Positions 43,901 to 54,628 are shown, counted from the stretch's first letter. The stretch is DNA of 64,000 bases from Isochrysis galbana (GCA_018136815.1 CM030942.1:683797-747796), one strand, 5' to 3'. Translations and numbers: made by a program. The notes: a model not told the origin generated them from the letters alone.

Positions 43901-44095
43901 GGGAGGGGGGTCACTCACCGACGCCATTGCCTTTCGTGGGGCGGGAGGGGGTTCGTGGGGGGGGGGGGGGGACGGTTGCCGGGGCAGGTAGGGGGGGACC
44001 CTGCGGAATCCTTGGACACCCAGGGGAGGTGGAAAATAGTGGTTAAAAAGAGTGAGTGACCGGGCTACTAGTAGCTTAGCGGACACCTTCAAGAA

Positions 44096-44197
44096 TTTTT
44101 TTCTTTGTACACTGGCTAAGCCGCTCGGTTTTTTTTCTTTGTACACTGGCTCAGCCGCTCGGTTTTTTTTTTCTTTGTACACTGGCTAAGCCGCTCG
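44096..44197. repeat. Tandem repeat, three ~32-bp units
   Basis: Each unit is a T-run then CTTTGTACACTGGCTAAGCC and GCTCGG. The units differ mainly in T-run length. On the minus strand these are A-rich tails, like the tandem 3' tails of some non-LTR elements. Just before it, GTGAGTGACCGGGCTA (44052) repeats a sequence at 26803. 44198-44986 shows no gene. Confidence 0.75.
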
Positions 44198-44986
44198 TAC
44201 CACTTCATATGTGGGGAGGCAAGAAACTCTGCCGTCTCGCATTATGCGCTATCATAATATTGTAGCAAGCAAGGCTTCGTTCTTCGTAGTGTGCGTCCCA
44301 TCGCACGTCCGTCTGAGTCTTCATCGTCACGCCGGCTGCTGCGGACGCGCATGCGCAAGGAACCCTCGCACACGAGTGAGGGGACCGAAAGAAGTCACTT
44401 GTCTTGGGGTGGCCGCACAAAGCGTGAACGGCGCCACATAATGGAAGCAATCAGCTGATGACGAGTGCCCGCTATCAAATCAGAAGTGTATCTCTGCCCG
44501 CGTGCGTGCATGGGGCTCCGTCAAACTTGAGCATAGAGCACGCTGTACTTTACTCCTGACTCTCCACATATCAGACTGCCCCCGCCTACCACCATGATGA
44601 CACTGTGCTTTCATTGATTCGCTCCTAGCACATTTGTCTCAAGTTTGACGAGACCCTTTTGAAACTTGTTCACCTTAGGAGGCTTGCCCGAACGCCACAT
44701 CTTGAGCAGCAGCCCAATGCCATTGGTAAGGGTCTTTCGTGACACGCGTTTGCTGCGATTCCACCCTCAAAGTTCCCGCTCAGCCCTGAGCACCTGAACA
44801 AGAATCGTGCGGATATACTCGAGCTCAAACCAGAACTCGTGCCTACGCATGTGGTAGTAGATGCATGATCGTGGATGTCTTCCGAAGCCATGCGTACGTT
44901 TACACTCTATGCCCACTGGGTCATATCTAACAGCACCAAGAGAGCATCTGGGGCAGTTCCGACCTAAACTCGCAGCCGGTCAATTG

Positions 44987-45607
44987 TCAGCATTTAATTT
45001 GCTGATCTTCGTTAAGCAGCCATTGGCGTGTTCTGGAAACCTCGACAGCCGCATACGCCAGGATTCCTTGAATTGGAACTTGCGGCTTTCGTAAGGTGAC
45101 ATTTACAGCCTGCACACATGGGTGGTGGCGGAGAATCTCACGGGCAAGATCAACAGCAACGGTTTCAATAAGCTGTCTCGGAGGGCCTTCCACCACTGAT
45201 CTAGCCTGGTTATAGACCTCAGCGTAGTTGACCGTCTCCGCAAGTCCGTCGCTCGCCGCTGCCGCAGAATGATCTGTTTGGATGATAAGATCCACCTCGA
45301 ATCGCTGACCTAGCTCTTGCTCCGCCGCCAGCACGCCATGGCGGCCGCGGAAGAGGAGATCTCGCAGGATGATTCGGTCTGCATGTACAGCAGACATCAT
45401 CGGCCCCGGAACAGTGCAAAGGGAACGCTCCAACAGGTGGGCCGAGTCCCATCGTATGCGTCGGCGCATTGGAAGACCCAGCCGAACACAGCAGGGCCGC
45501 ATGAGGCAGTGCAGCCCCGTGTGGGACTGGCGGCGGAGTCCACGAGGCGCAAGCGACGCTAGTTCACTCAGACGCGCAAGTCCCAACGGATGAACTCGCT
45601 GAGCCAT
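44987..45607 (-). CDS. folB: Dihydroneopterin aldolase (folate synthesis), organelle-targeted
   Basis: Splits dihydroneopterin to 6-hydroxymethyl-dihydropterin plus glycolaldehyde. 206 residues, one exon. The enzyme domain occupies about 75-195: DRIILRDLLFRGRHGVLAAE, the QRFEVDLIIQTD strand, DGLAETVNYAEVY, then QLIETVAVDLAREIL (general-base Glu region) and VTLRKPQVPIQG (catalytic Lys). The family is about 120 residues, so the first ~75, rich in Arg/Ser/Leu, look like a plastid or mitochondrial targeting sequence. It is a stand-alone aldolase, not fused to pterin pyrophosphokinase or dihydropteroate synthase as in fungi and apicomplexans. The ATG at 45607 lies inside a 23-bp stretch that matches dispersed repeat B. 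Confidence 0.88.
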   Translation of the reverse strand: MAQRVHPLGLARLSELASLAPRGLRRQSHTGLHCLMRPCCVRLGLPMRRRIRWDSAHLLERSLCTVPGPMMSAVHADRIILRDLLFRGRHGVLAAEQELGQRFEVDLIIQTDHSAAAASDGLAETVNYAEVYNQARSVVEGPPRQLIETVAVDLAREILRHHPCVQAVNVTLRKPQVPIQGILAYAAVEVSRTRQWLLNEDQQIKC

Positions 45608-45667
45608 CAAGTGTCCGTGGTTATATGGGACCAGGTCCAGTTTTATACTTTTTAAAACTTCTTTACC

Positions 45668-45766
45668 GGGGTGTCCATGAATGCTTCGTCCATGGCGGCG
45701 AGGGCGGCGGCAGCGAGGGCGGGAGGCGGCGCGCGCTCCATGACCCTATCAGTTTACTGATAATTG
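45668..45766 (-). mobile_element. LINE 5' fragment (about 100 bp)
   Basis: Minus strand: CAATTATCAGT-AA-ACTGATAG hairpin (45763-45746), GGGTCATGGAGCGCGC, then the ORF1 head to about the MDEEL position. Matches 52326-52228. It ends abruptly on the 3' side. No target duplication found. Confidence 0.7.
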
Positions 45767-45924
45767 AAAGAAGGCGAATGTAGGATGATGCAGCAAGATT
45801 CTCCAACAGTGCCTAGCCTACAAGGAGGGGCATAGAAACGCAGACGACTTCTAAAAGTCTAAAACAAAAAGCTCGATCGCGGATGCGACAGCATTGCACT
45901 GATGCACTGATTCGACATTCCCAC

Positions 45925-46315
45925 ATGGGGGCTTTGTGTGGAATGGTGCCGGGCCAGCCCCTCGTGCCGGAGCACGATGGCGGTACCGCGGCTGTGTAGG
46001 GTCCCGGCCCGGGGGCCTTCCCTAATAGATCGTCCAACTGGTGTGGTGTGGCTGGTGTGGCTGTGGGGGGTGGTGTGGGTGTGCTGCCTGCTGGCTGCGC
46101 CAGCAAGCAGGCTGTTGTCTCTTTGTTCTTGGCTATGCGCGGGCGCGGCCCGCTGACTCCTGCGCCCACCTGGTCGGGCGGGTCGTCCTGGCGCGGTCGC
46201 TTCGGCGACAAGGGCGTGTCCAGCTGAGTGTGCATCGTCCATCGCGGCGAGGGCGGCGGCGGCGAGGGAGGGAGACGGCTCGCGCTTCATGACCCTACCG
46301 TAGTAACGATAGTTG
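45925..46315 (-). mobile_element. LINE 5' fragment (about 390 bp)
   Basis: Minus strand: CTATCGT-TACT-ACGGTAG hairpin (46312-46295), GGGTCATGAAGCGCG, then ORF1 head with DTPLSPKRPRQDDPP, matching the full copy at 52301-51930. Similarity stops near 45925. The start codon context is changed (ATGAAG). Confidence 0.75.
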
Positions 46316-46553
46316 AATATGCAAACATCTAGAGAGGCTTCCCACACACGCAAACATATCACTTCCACGAGATGAAGTCGTCGGTCAGTAGTCGCTAGGC
46401 ATAAAATCAGCGAACCATACTAGGAGACAGCAAGTTAAGAATAAAATAGCATGCTGGCGGCTGGCGGCGAAAGCTTGAATTCTGCGCTTCTCCTTCTCTT
46501 CTCCTTCTATGCCGCTAGCGGTACAACTACACACTCTAGAGATAATTCAATTT

Positions 46554-48047
46554 CTAGGCATCGACGATATGGCAGCAAAGTCCTTCAATCGAGCCGGACC
46601 TGCTGAGTGCCACCGCTCCATCACATGGATATGGAATAGAGCCATGCCGAAAAAGTTGCGTTGGTTCATTGGGACAACTACGGAAGATTTGCGACGTGAT
46701 ATCCAATTGGCTCATTGCGTCAGTGACGCTGGCATCCGAGTCCTCACCAACGGGGCCGTTGAAGTCGCCGACAAGTAAGAGTACTCGCAGGTCCGATGGC
46801 AAGGGTCGCAGTTGATCCACAATCTGTTGCTGTGCATTATGAATGTTCACTGAATTGGGAGGATATTCGGCCCGCCCAGTCGTCTTTTGTGATGGATGTA
46901 GGACGTGGGTTGAAACCACGGTGATTGCCGCCGCCCTTCCCCTCGTTGGTGGGAAGGTGACAGTGGCATATCGACGTGCTCGAGCAACAGCTGCAGACGA
47001 CGACGGACGAAATGAGACGATGCAGTCCGGTTGCGGCAAAAAGGCGTGGGCGGATATGATGGCAGTGCGTGCGTCACATGAGCCAGCCCGGCTCTTCCCT
47101 GCAATCTTGCTGCTCGCGCAAAAAAACCACGGCGGGCTTTGAACCTCGCACTCTGTTTTGAGCACCTCGACTACCTCATCACTGAGTTCTTGAAGACAAA
47201 CTGCGTCACACCTGCGCACATGCCTATGCACGAAGGCCTTGACAGCCGTCACCTGAGCTTCGCGTACACTGGTTGACAGCAAGGACTCGATCAGTGTCGA
47301 GACCACATCCCGGGCCGATGGAGCGCTGCTGCCGGCTTCTAAAGCTATGCACTCCAAATGATGAGAAGCTAAACAGGAGGCATAGAGATTGATGCCGTCC
47401 TCAATTAGCTCCTGAATGTTGTGAGAAACCACATGGAAGCACCGCGGATTTTCATGCGAGTTACGGGCATCGCTGGTCGAGGCCGCTGAATCATCAAAAT
47501 CCTGAGTGCCAGCTTTGGCTGCACCAGCACCCGCTAGACGCAATTCAACTCGAATGGGCAAGTGGTCAGACTGCGCTAGGGCCTCTGCACTTTCCTGGAC
47601 TAAAGCGTGTTGCTCAGCACGGGCTTCCTCACGAAATTTAGCCATCGCCGCCGAATCTTCTGCCTTGGCGCACGCCTGGTCTATAGCACGCCTCTTCGCT
47701 CGGATGGGTGTTGCGCGGATGTACCCTAGTAGATGGGGCATCGAGTTGGACTCGAGCAGCTTGGGGGGGATGGGCTCGACGGCTGCAAATGTGTTGAAGG
47801 AGTCGCACCACATGAGCTCCTCGACAGTGGCGCATTCTGCCTCTGCCTCGAGGAGCAGCGCCTCGCAGAGCACCTTGAGCGTCGCGAGCTGCGTATCGTG
47901 CACCGCGAACGAGGCAGTGAGCTCTGAGAGGCGGCTGGCGAGCCGCTCGTCGACCGCACGCATCTGGGCGAGAAAGTGGCTGACGCGACCGAGCGTGTGC
48001 GAGAAGCGCGCTGGGTAGGGGACAACGGAAGAGTTGCCCTCACCCAT
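46554..48047 (-). CDS. Endonuclease/exonuclease/phosphatase-fold protein with permuted motif order
   Basis: 497 residues, one exon. The first ~150 residues are helical. Then comes QSDHLPIRVELRLAG (Ser160-Asp161-His162), the motif that normally ends an EEP domain. After it follow, in order, VVSHNIQE (Asn210), VCLQELSDE (Glu287), VVSTHVLHP and LLVGDFNGPV (Asp428, Asn430). The protein ends at DGAVALSRSGSIEGLCCHIV, which looks like the strand that normally precedes SDH. So the catalytic set is complete but the last motif has moved to the front. A phosphodiesterase or nuclease reaction is likely; the substrate is unknown. The ATG at 48047 was chosen because the frame upstream is a poly-Gly artefact of a C-run. 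It is not part of the neighbouring LINE, whose EEP domain has the usual order. Confidence 0.7.
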   Translation of the reverse strand: MGEGNSSVVPYPARFSHTLGRVSHFLAQMRAVDERLASRLSELTASFAVHDTQLATLKVLCEALLLEAEAECATVEELMWCDSFNTFAAVEPIPPKLLESNSMPHLLGYIRATPIRAKRRAIDQACAKAEDSAAMAKFREEARAEQHALVQESAEALAQSDHLPIRVELRLAGAGAAKAGTQDFDDSAASTSDARNSHENPRCFHVVSHNIQELIEDGINLYASCLASHHLECIALEAGSSAPSARDVVSTLIESLLSTSVREAQVTAVKAFVHRHVRRCDAVCLQELSDEVVEVLKTECEVQSPPWFFCASSKIAGKSRAGSCDARTAIISAHAFLPQPDCIVSFRPSSSAAVARARRYATVTFPPTRGRAAAITVVSTHVLHPSQKTTGRAEYPPNSVNIHNAQQQIVDQLRPLPSDLRVLLLVGDFNGPVGEDSDASVTDAMSQLDITSQIFRSCPNEPTQLFRHGSIPYPCDGAVALSRSGSIEGLCCHIVDA

Positions 48048-48474
48048 TGCCTTCAAGTCCAAGTTCCTTCCCCCCCCCCCCCCCCCCCCCCCCCCGCCAC
48101 CGCCACCGCCGATGCCTCCTTCCCTCCCCCGCCCTCCGACCCCGACCTCCAAGCTCCTCCTCCCTTCTCCCTCCCACAGCCGCCGCCAGAGCTTCCCTCT
48201 CTAACCTGTCCTTCCCTCTTCTTTCTTTACTTCCGCCGTTGTCTCCCTGCCCTGGCGGCTCCCTCGCTCGCTCGGCTCGCTCGTGATGAGTGGGACTACC
48301 AGATACTCACTCCAAGCTACTTTTGTACTTCTACTCCATCTTCTCTTCTACTGGGTTGCCCGGTACACGCAAGCAGAAGGACGTTTTTGGAAACACGTTG
48401 ATCCTGGCCTCTCCCTATCAGTATCCCGTGCCCACTCAATTCGACGGCGTGTGCGCTGAACCTGGCCTACGGAA
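48048..48474. promoter_or_regulatory. 5' flank of the EEP gene; junction with the LINE
   Basis: A C-run lies at 48071-48095, then CT-rich leader. LINE homology starts at about 48475 without a recognisable target duplication. Confidence 0.4.
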
Positions 48475-50646
48475 GTCCTCCCCGAATTTTAGCTTTTCGA
48501 GTACGAGGTGATAGAATTCCCAATTAACTCTGTCGAAGGCTTTTTCCCAGTCCAGCGCTAGGAGGAGACCGGGTTCCCCCGTTTCTTCTAAATACGCGTG
48601 CGTAAGTTGTAACAAGTGGGTAGCTTCGCCTATTAGTCGATGTGGGACGAAGCCCAGTTGGTCTTTCGAAATAATGTTTCCGATAACCGTTTTCAATCTG
48701 TTCGTGAGTATTTTGGCTAAGATTTTGTAGTCGCTTTGTAGCAACGTGATAGGTCTATAGTTCCTGGGGTCCCGCGTGTCCCCTTTTTTATACAAGAGTA
48801 TTATGTCTCCTTCCCTCATAGACACGTTCAGGTGCCCTTGATCGAGTGCGTGGTTCAAAACTCTTAGGAAGTCGTGCTTGACTATTTCTACGAAGCTTTT
48901 ATAGAATTCCGCCGGTAGCGCGTCCGGTCCCGCGCTTTCGCCGCTGCCCATCTGCGCTATGGCGTCCAGTAGTTCCTCCATGGTAATTCTCCCCTCTATT
49001 GCGTCCCTATCCCATGTGTTCATGGGGTGCGTTTCCATCACCGCCTCCAATTCGCGGTCCCTCACGTTTGGTCTCTCTTGGTATAGCCACACGTAGTATT
49101 TACGGAGCTCTTTGCGTATCTCTTCATCGTCGGTGGTCGTGCCCCTTGTGTCGTCGCCCGGGGCGTTCCAGTCGCCCGTAACGTATAGTTCCGGTATAGC
49201 GCTATTGGATGCCCGGGATTGGAACTTCTGGAAGAACTCTTTCGTCATTCTCTCCTCATGCTTGAGGGAGTCGAAGCTTTCTTTGTTCGTGGGCCTAGAC
49301 TTTTTCCGAATTGTATCTATCGTGGCGTTGAGTTCGCGAATCCTGTCTAGTTTCCGGGCGTCTGGCTCTCCTTCGTCGAGCTCGATTCCTAGCAGCGCAA
49401 GCTCGTCGATCGCTCTAGCTATCGCTTGATGCTCTTTGCCCTGTCGCGTCGCCCACAAAAGGTATGTGGCCACCGCCCTTTTGGCGTTGCCCCAGGCGTC
49501 GTCTACCTCTTCACCCGGGGTCTCCGGGTTGGTGTGGCTCTTCCATAGGTGCGATACAACCTTTCGGACCTCTTCCGAGTCGAATAGTTCGCTGTCTATC
49601 CGCACGTCGTACGTGCGCCCTGTTTTATACCCGACAACTTCGAAGGTGCCCACCACTGGGAGGTGGTCTGAGGCGCCCTTTCCTGTAAAGAGCGCCGGGT
49701 GCGGGCCGATGGCTTGCCAGTTAATGTTAGAGCACGTGATAGGGGTGTATATCCTGTCTATTCTCGTATGGATGGTCCCCGAGAGTCTGGTGAAACCTCC
49801 TCTCGTGTTTCCGTTGACTAAGTTGTATGCGTCGATTAGCCCCAACTCGTTCATTGCGGATCTTAGTTTGGGGCCGTGGGCGTTTCCGTATCCTTCCTTG
49901 TCCTCCGCTTTCCTTGTGTCCGTTTCCACGTTCTCTACGCAGTTAAAGTCGCCTCCCACAAGGGTGTCGCGTTCTCTACCTAGTGGGATTGTTTTTAGTG
50001 TATCTATTTGGGTGGTTCTTATGCTAGGTATGGCGCTCAAGTATATGGATATTATGTCCAGTTCTTTAGAATCTATTACGCATCTAGCTCGCAGGCATCT
50101 GCCCTCTATTAGCGTCTCGGTCGCGTCCGGTATCAGTTTCACCCTGGGGGAGGAGTCGCGCACCGCGATTCCTACCCCACTCGCCGGGTCCGAGGCATTA
50201 GCAGGTGCGTGTACCATCTGCCACCCCAGGGCCTTGGCGGTCATGCATGCTCGAACGTGCCTGCCATCGGCGTAGGCGTGTAGCTCTTGTAGTAGTATGA
50301 TGTCTACTCTAGCTTTCCTCGCTTGGGCGAGCACCGAGCCTAAGGCGCCGTGACCGGCGCCATTCATGTTGTAGGAGACGATCTTGATCGGTCCCTCACC
50401 TGGGTATCCGCGAGTGGAGTCGAAGGTGAGCGCATATATGATAAGAAGGTTTGCGCGGCTAAGGTCGCGCGCGTGTTGCACGCACTTGTGCATGTAGCGA
50501 CAGTCGGCGCCCAAGGCGCAGATTCCGCCCTTGGGTTGTTTTCCCGGGGCTCCGGCACTCGCGCGCGGAAATGCGCAGATTATCATGCATTTGCCGTCTT
50601 TCCACGCGCCCGGGTACTCGTGCGAGCGGTTACACGCCTTGCCCAT
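48436..50646 (-). pseudogene. LINE ORF2: CCCH finger, AP-type endonuclease, partial reverse transcriptase
   Basis: 736 residues to a stop just past the element edge. It overlaps the end of ORF1 by 17 nt in another frame. The N-terminus has Cys/His clusters (CNRSHEYPGAW, CALGADCRYMHKC). The endonuclease domain shows SYNMNGAG, LLQELHA, VGGDFNCV and GASDHLPVVG. The reverse transcriptase begins with NYRPITLLQSDYKILAKIL and DQLGFVPHR and is lost after motif A (LDWEKAFDRVNWEFY). The last ~10 residues come from flanking DNA. Confidence 0.9.
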
Positions 50647-52326
50647 GATGTGTCATGGGGCATTTCCCGTTAGGGAAGCGCTTGCACAGCTCCGGGGCAT
50701 TCGGGTTCATGGCCTCTTGGACAGTCATCTTCGGCGGAGCCGTGCGTTTGCGTTCTTCGCGTTCGAGGCGCGCGGCTTTTTCTTCCTCGCACACGCAAAT
50801 GCGCAAGGGGGGATGGAACGCCATGGCGTAGCCTTTATTGTATCCTTTACAGCCCTTGGGTCCCGCATGGATGTTTAGGTTCTTGATGTCTCCGCCAAGC
50901 TCGCGGCAGTTGCGGACAGAGTATTCGATGGGGAAGGGGGCCCCGTTGACGGTGAGCATAATTTTGCGCGGAAAGTCGAAGGAGGCGAACGTTCCGTGTT
51001 TTGGGGCGACATACATATGGTAAACTTCCTTTTTACCCTGTGTTACGAGAATCCCCTCCTTGGTGAGGATCTTGGTGCGCTCTTGGTTGCCTTGGAGAAA
51101 GAAGAAGCCTTGGTTCTCGACCGCTTTGGCGAGCGAGCTGATCGTTATGAAGCTCTTCAGCTCGAACTTGTAGTTGCGCACCACAAGGTGCGTTGAGGCG
51201 TCCTTAAACGCGCTAGCCAATGCTTTGTTGGATGCCCGCGGGATTTCCTTGAACTTCTCGTCAAGTGTTTGATACTTGACCGCGATCGGGCAGGGGATAC
51301 CTGCCTTGCGAAAGTCCGCCGTGTCCTTGTATTCTTCGCGAAACTGATTGGCGCAATCCGCCGTGACAAGTATCTCCCAAGGGCCGGAGGCGCTCTTGGA
51401 CAAAAATTCGGGCTCGAGGTCTACGCCCTCCAACTTGTTGAGGTGCGCAACAATCGCGCCAAGGACCTCTTCATCTTTGGCCTTGTGTCCCTTCTCGTAC
51501 GCCGTAAAGGTGATAATGATCTTGTGAGAGTCTGGAAATTCGGCCTCCTCTTCGGGCTCGGGCTCTAGATCTTCGTCAGTAAGGGCCACCTGTGTGACCG
51601 GGGCGGAAGGTGGGGTTAGCCTCACGTGTGTGCTCGTCTCTCTATTGTCCATACGGCCCGGCGCTTCCGCTGCGTCGTCACCCCCTCTCGAGGGTACCTT
51701 GTGGCTTGTGCTTTGTGTAGGCCCTCTCTTGTGTTGGTGTTCGTTGTGTTGGGCCTCCTGGGCCTGTGTTGCTTGTGTCGTGCGCGCGTCCGAGGCGCGC
51801 TTGTCTGCTTGTCTCCCGGCGGCACTGTGGCGCATCCCTCCTGAATTGTCTCTTGTCTCCCCTTTTGCTCCTGTACCCCTTGTTGGGGGATTCAGTCTGC
51901 TTCTTTTCCATCACTTTGTTTTGATGCGGCATTCCCCCATTGGGGTTCTGCCTTGGATGGTGCCGGGTCAGCCCCTCGCGCCGGAGCGCGAGGGCGGTAC
52001 CGCGGCTGTGTAGGGTCCCGGCCCGGAGGCCTTCCCTTTGGAAGCGTCCCGCTGGTGTGGTGTGGCTGGTGTGGCTGTGTGTTGTGATGTATGTGTGCAG
52101 CATGCTGGCTGCTGCCAGCATGGCGGCTTTGCACATGTCGTTCATGGTGATGCGCGGGCGCGGCTCGCCGGCTCCTGTGCCCACCTGACTGGGGGGGTCG
52201 TCCTGGCGCGGTCGCTTCGGCGACAGCGGCGTGTCCGTGAGCTCTTCGTCCATCATGGCGAGGGCAGCGGCAGCGAGAGCGGGCGGCGGCGCGCGCTCCA
52301 TGACCCTATCGTTTTAACGATAGTTG
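48475..52326 (-). mobile_element. LINE retrotransposon with intact 5' end and missing 3' part
   Basis: Minus strand. The 5' end CAA-CTATCGTT-AA-AACGATAG (52326-52306) is followed by GGGTCATGGAGCGCGC. ORF1 and ORF2 follow (separate entries). The element stops within the reverse transcriptase, so it lacks the YxDD box, C-terminal domain and 3' UTR. No target duplication flanks it, so a later deletion of the 3' half is more likely than incomplete insertion. Confidence 0.85.
50630..52301 (-). pseudogene. LINE ORF1 (nucleic-acid-binding protein), read in two overlapping frames
   Basis: The first frame (52301-51678) starts MERAPPPALAAA and is Pro/Arg/Thr-rich. The second (51835-50630) overlaps it by 158 nt and carries the conserved body: a KIIITFTAYEKGHK segment resembling an RRM-like fold, then a long alpha/beta region. 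It ends in a zinc-finger-like CKRFPNGKCPMTHH. Either the copy has a frameshift in the overlap or the element uses frameshifting. Intact length would be about 550 residues. Confidence 0.65.
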
Positions 52327-52772
52327 AACGGTCGAGGATGTACAAGGGGGAACGGGCACCCCCCCCTACCCGCAACATTTTTTCTATCGCTTGAACTATA
52401 ACAATAGTTCTAAATAATGATAAATTTAAAGCTCGCACTAGAAGCTCTAGTTTCAAATTGCCGTACAAGAACAAACATGCGCCGCCTGGTGGCCAGTCTC
52501 GAGTGAAAGTACCAGGAGCGTCAAGAAACAGGTCTGGGATTGGGCGCAAAGAAATCGAAGCAGCCGAGTGTATCGAGGGCGATAGAAGAGCCGGCCATGG
52601 TGAGATCAGGGAAGACCCTTGGCGAGAACTTGAGGCGTGCACATCATGCGACTTGCGTAGTCCAAATTTCAGATCGCAAGAGCAGATCAACAGCAGCTCG
52701 GCAGCGCCTGCTCTGCGGCACGCATATTGCCTGTCCTAAACCTCAACGGTTCGCGGAGCGGCGCCGTGGCGC
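52327..52772. other. Intergenic, 3' flank of FabH
   Basis: A/T-richer stretch at 52370-52450. No gene or repeat recognised. Confidence 0.45.
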
Positions 52773-53780
52773 TTACCCCCATCTAACAACTGCAGCTCCC
52801 CACGAGAGTCCTGCACCGAAGCCCGCCATGGCGATAGTGTCTCCCTTCTTCACTTTGCCCGACCGCACGGCCGGGTCGAGTGCCAGCGGGATAGAACCGG
52901 CGGATGTATTGCCATACTCGTCGAGGTTCGAAATCACCTTCTCCATCGGGATGCCGAGCTTTTTTGCGACAGTCTCCATGATGCGAATGTTGGCTTGGTG
53001 GAGAAGTAGCCAGTCCACATCATCGACACTGACTCCCGCGTTGCCTAGTGCCTCCTCGAGCACTTCAGGCACCTTGCTAGTGGCAAACTTATACACCTCC
53101 TTGCCCACCATGGAGATGGGCTGGTACGAGCCGCTCGTGACTGAGGTGATTGACGCCAACTCGCGTGTCTCGCCAGCGTAGCCCAAGTTTAAATCCTCGC
53201 GCCCATCGCCATTGGAGTGCATTTCGAAGCCGAGCAATCCGGGCTCGCCGTCAGTAGCCTGGACGACGACAGCGCCTGCACCGTCCCCAAACAGAACGCA
53301 AGTGTTCCGGTCTGACCAGTCAACCCAGCGCGAGAGCGCATCCGCGCCAACAACCACCGCCGTCTTGTAGGCACCGCTGTGCAAGAACTGCGCAGCAGTA
53401 TTGACGCCAAAGAGGAAGCCAGAGCATGCGGCGGTGAGGTCAAAAGCAACGGCGCCATTTGCACCAATGCTACGCGCAACGCAGGCCGCGTCGCCAAATA
53501 GGTCGTCTGGGCTCGAGGTTGCTAGGATGACAAGATCCACCTCCGACGCATCAATGCCCGCATTCTCGAGTGCATTCGCAGCCGCCTTTGACGCGAGCTC
53601 CGACAAGCCCTGCTCCGGCTTCAGCAGGTGACGGGCGCGGATACCCGTCCGTTTACTGATCCATTCGTCCGAGGTGTCGACAAGCTGCTCCAACTCAGCG
53701 TTGCTCACTCGGATGTCCGGGGCACAAGAACCAACCCCGATGAGCCGCGCCTGACGCGCCCCACGCCCCGCCACTGCCAT
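52773..53780 (-). CDS. fabH: 3-oxoacyl-ACP synthase III (KAS III)
   Basis: Condenses acetyl-CoA with malonyl-ACP to start type II fatty-acid synthesis in the plastid. About 335 residues from the ATG at 53780. The catalytic triad is present: Cys119 in TAACSGFLFG, His261 in LLLHQANIRI and Asn291 in EYGNTSAGSIPLA, with family spacing. SKRTGIRARH near the N-terminus and GFGAGLSWGAAVVRW at the end are standard. No targeting peptide follows this ATG. A possible acceptor (GTGCACAG at about 53802) suggests an upstream exon for plastid targeting, which I could not place. Similarity to bacterial and plastid enzymes is high, as expected for an organelle gene. Confidence 0.92.
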   Translation of the reverse strand: MAVAGRGARQARLIGVGSCAPDIRVSNAELEQLVDTSDEWISKRTGIRARHLLKPEQGLSELASKAAANALENAGIDASEVDLVILATSSPDDLFGDAACVARSIGANGAVAFDLTAACSGFLFGVNTAAQFLHSGAYKTAVVVGADALSRWVDWSDRNTCVLFGDGAGAVVVQATDGEPGLLGFEMHSNGDGREDLNLGYAGETRELASITSVTSGSYQPISMVGKEVYKFATSKVPEVLEEALGNAGVSVDDVDWLLLHQANIRIMETVAKKLGIPMEKVISNLDEYGNTSAGSIPLALDPAVRSGKVKKGDTIAMAGFGAGLSWGAAVVRWG

Positions 53781-54374
<594 letters not shown>

Positions 54375-54628
54375 GTGAGCCGGGGGCGGCGCGGCGAGAG
54401 GGGTGGCGGGGGGGAAGGGGGAGGGGGGGGGGGGGGGGGGAGCTCGCCGAGGGAGGAGAGGAGGAGCCCCCCCCGCCCCGCCCCCCTCTTCCCCGCCCCC
54501 CCTCTTCCCCGCCGCGCCCCCCTCTTCCCCCCGCCTCGCCTGCTCATCCCCAGGCTGCCCCCCCTCCCTCGCTGCGCCCACCGCCCCCCCCCTCCGCAAT
54601 ACAAAACAAGCAAGGCCTGGGTTACGTG

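Noticed and set aside
44096-44197. Regular ~32-bp repeats that might suggest CRISPR
   Set aside because: Tandem with no spacers, in a eukaryotic genome.
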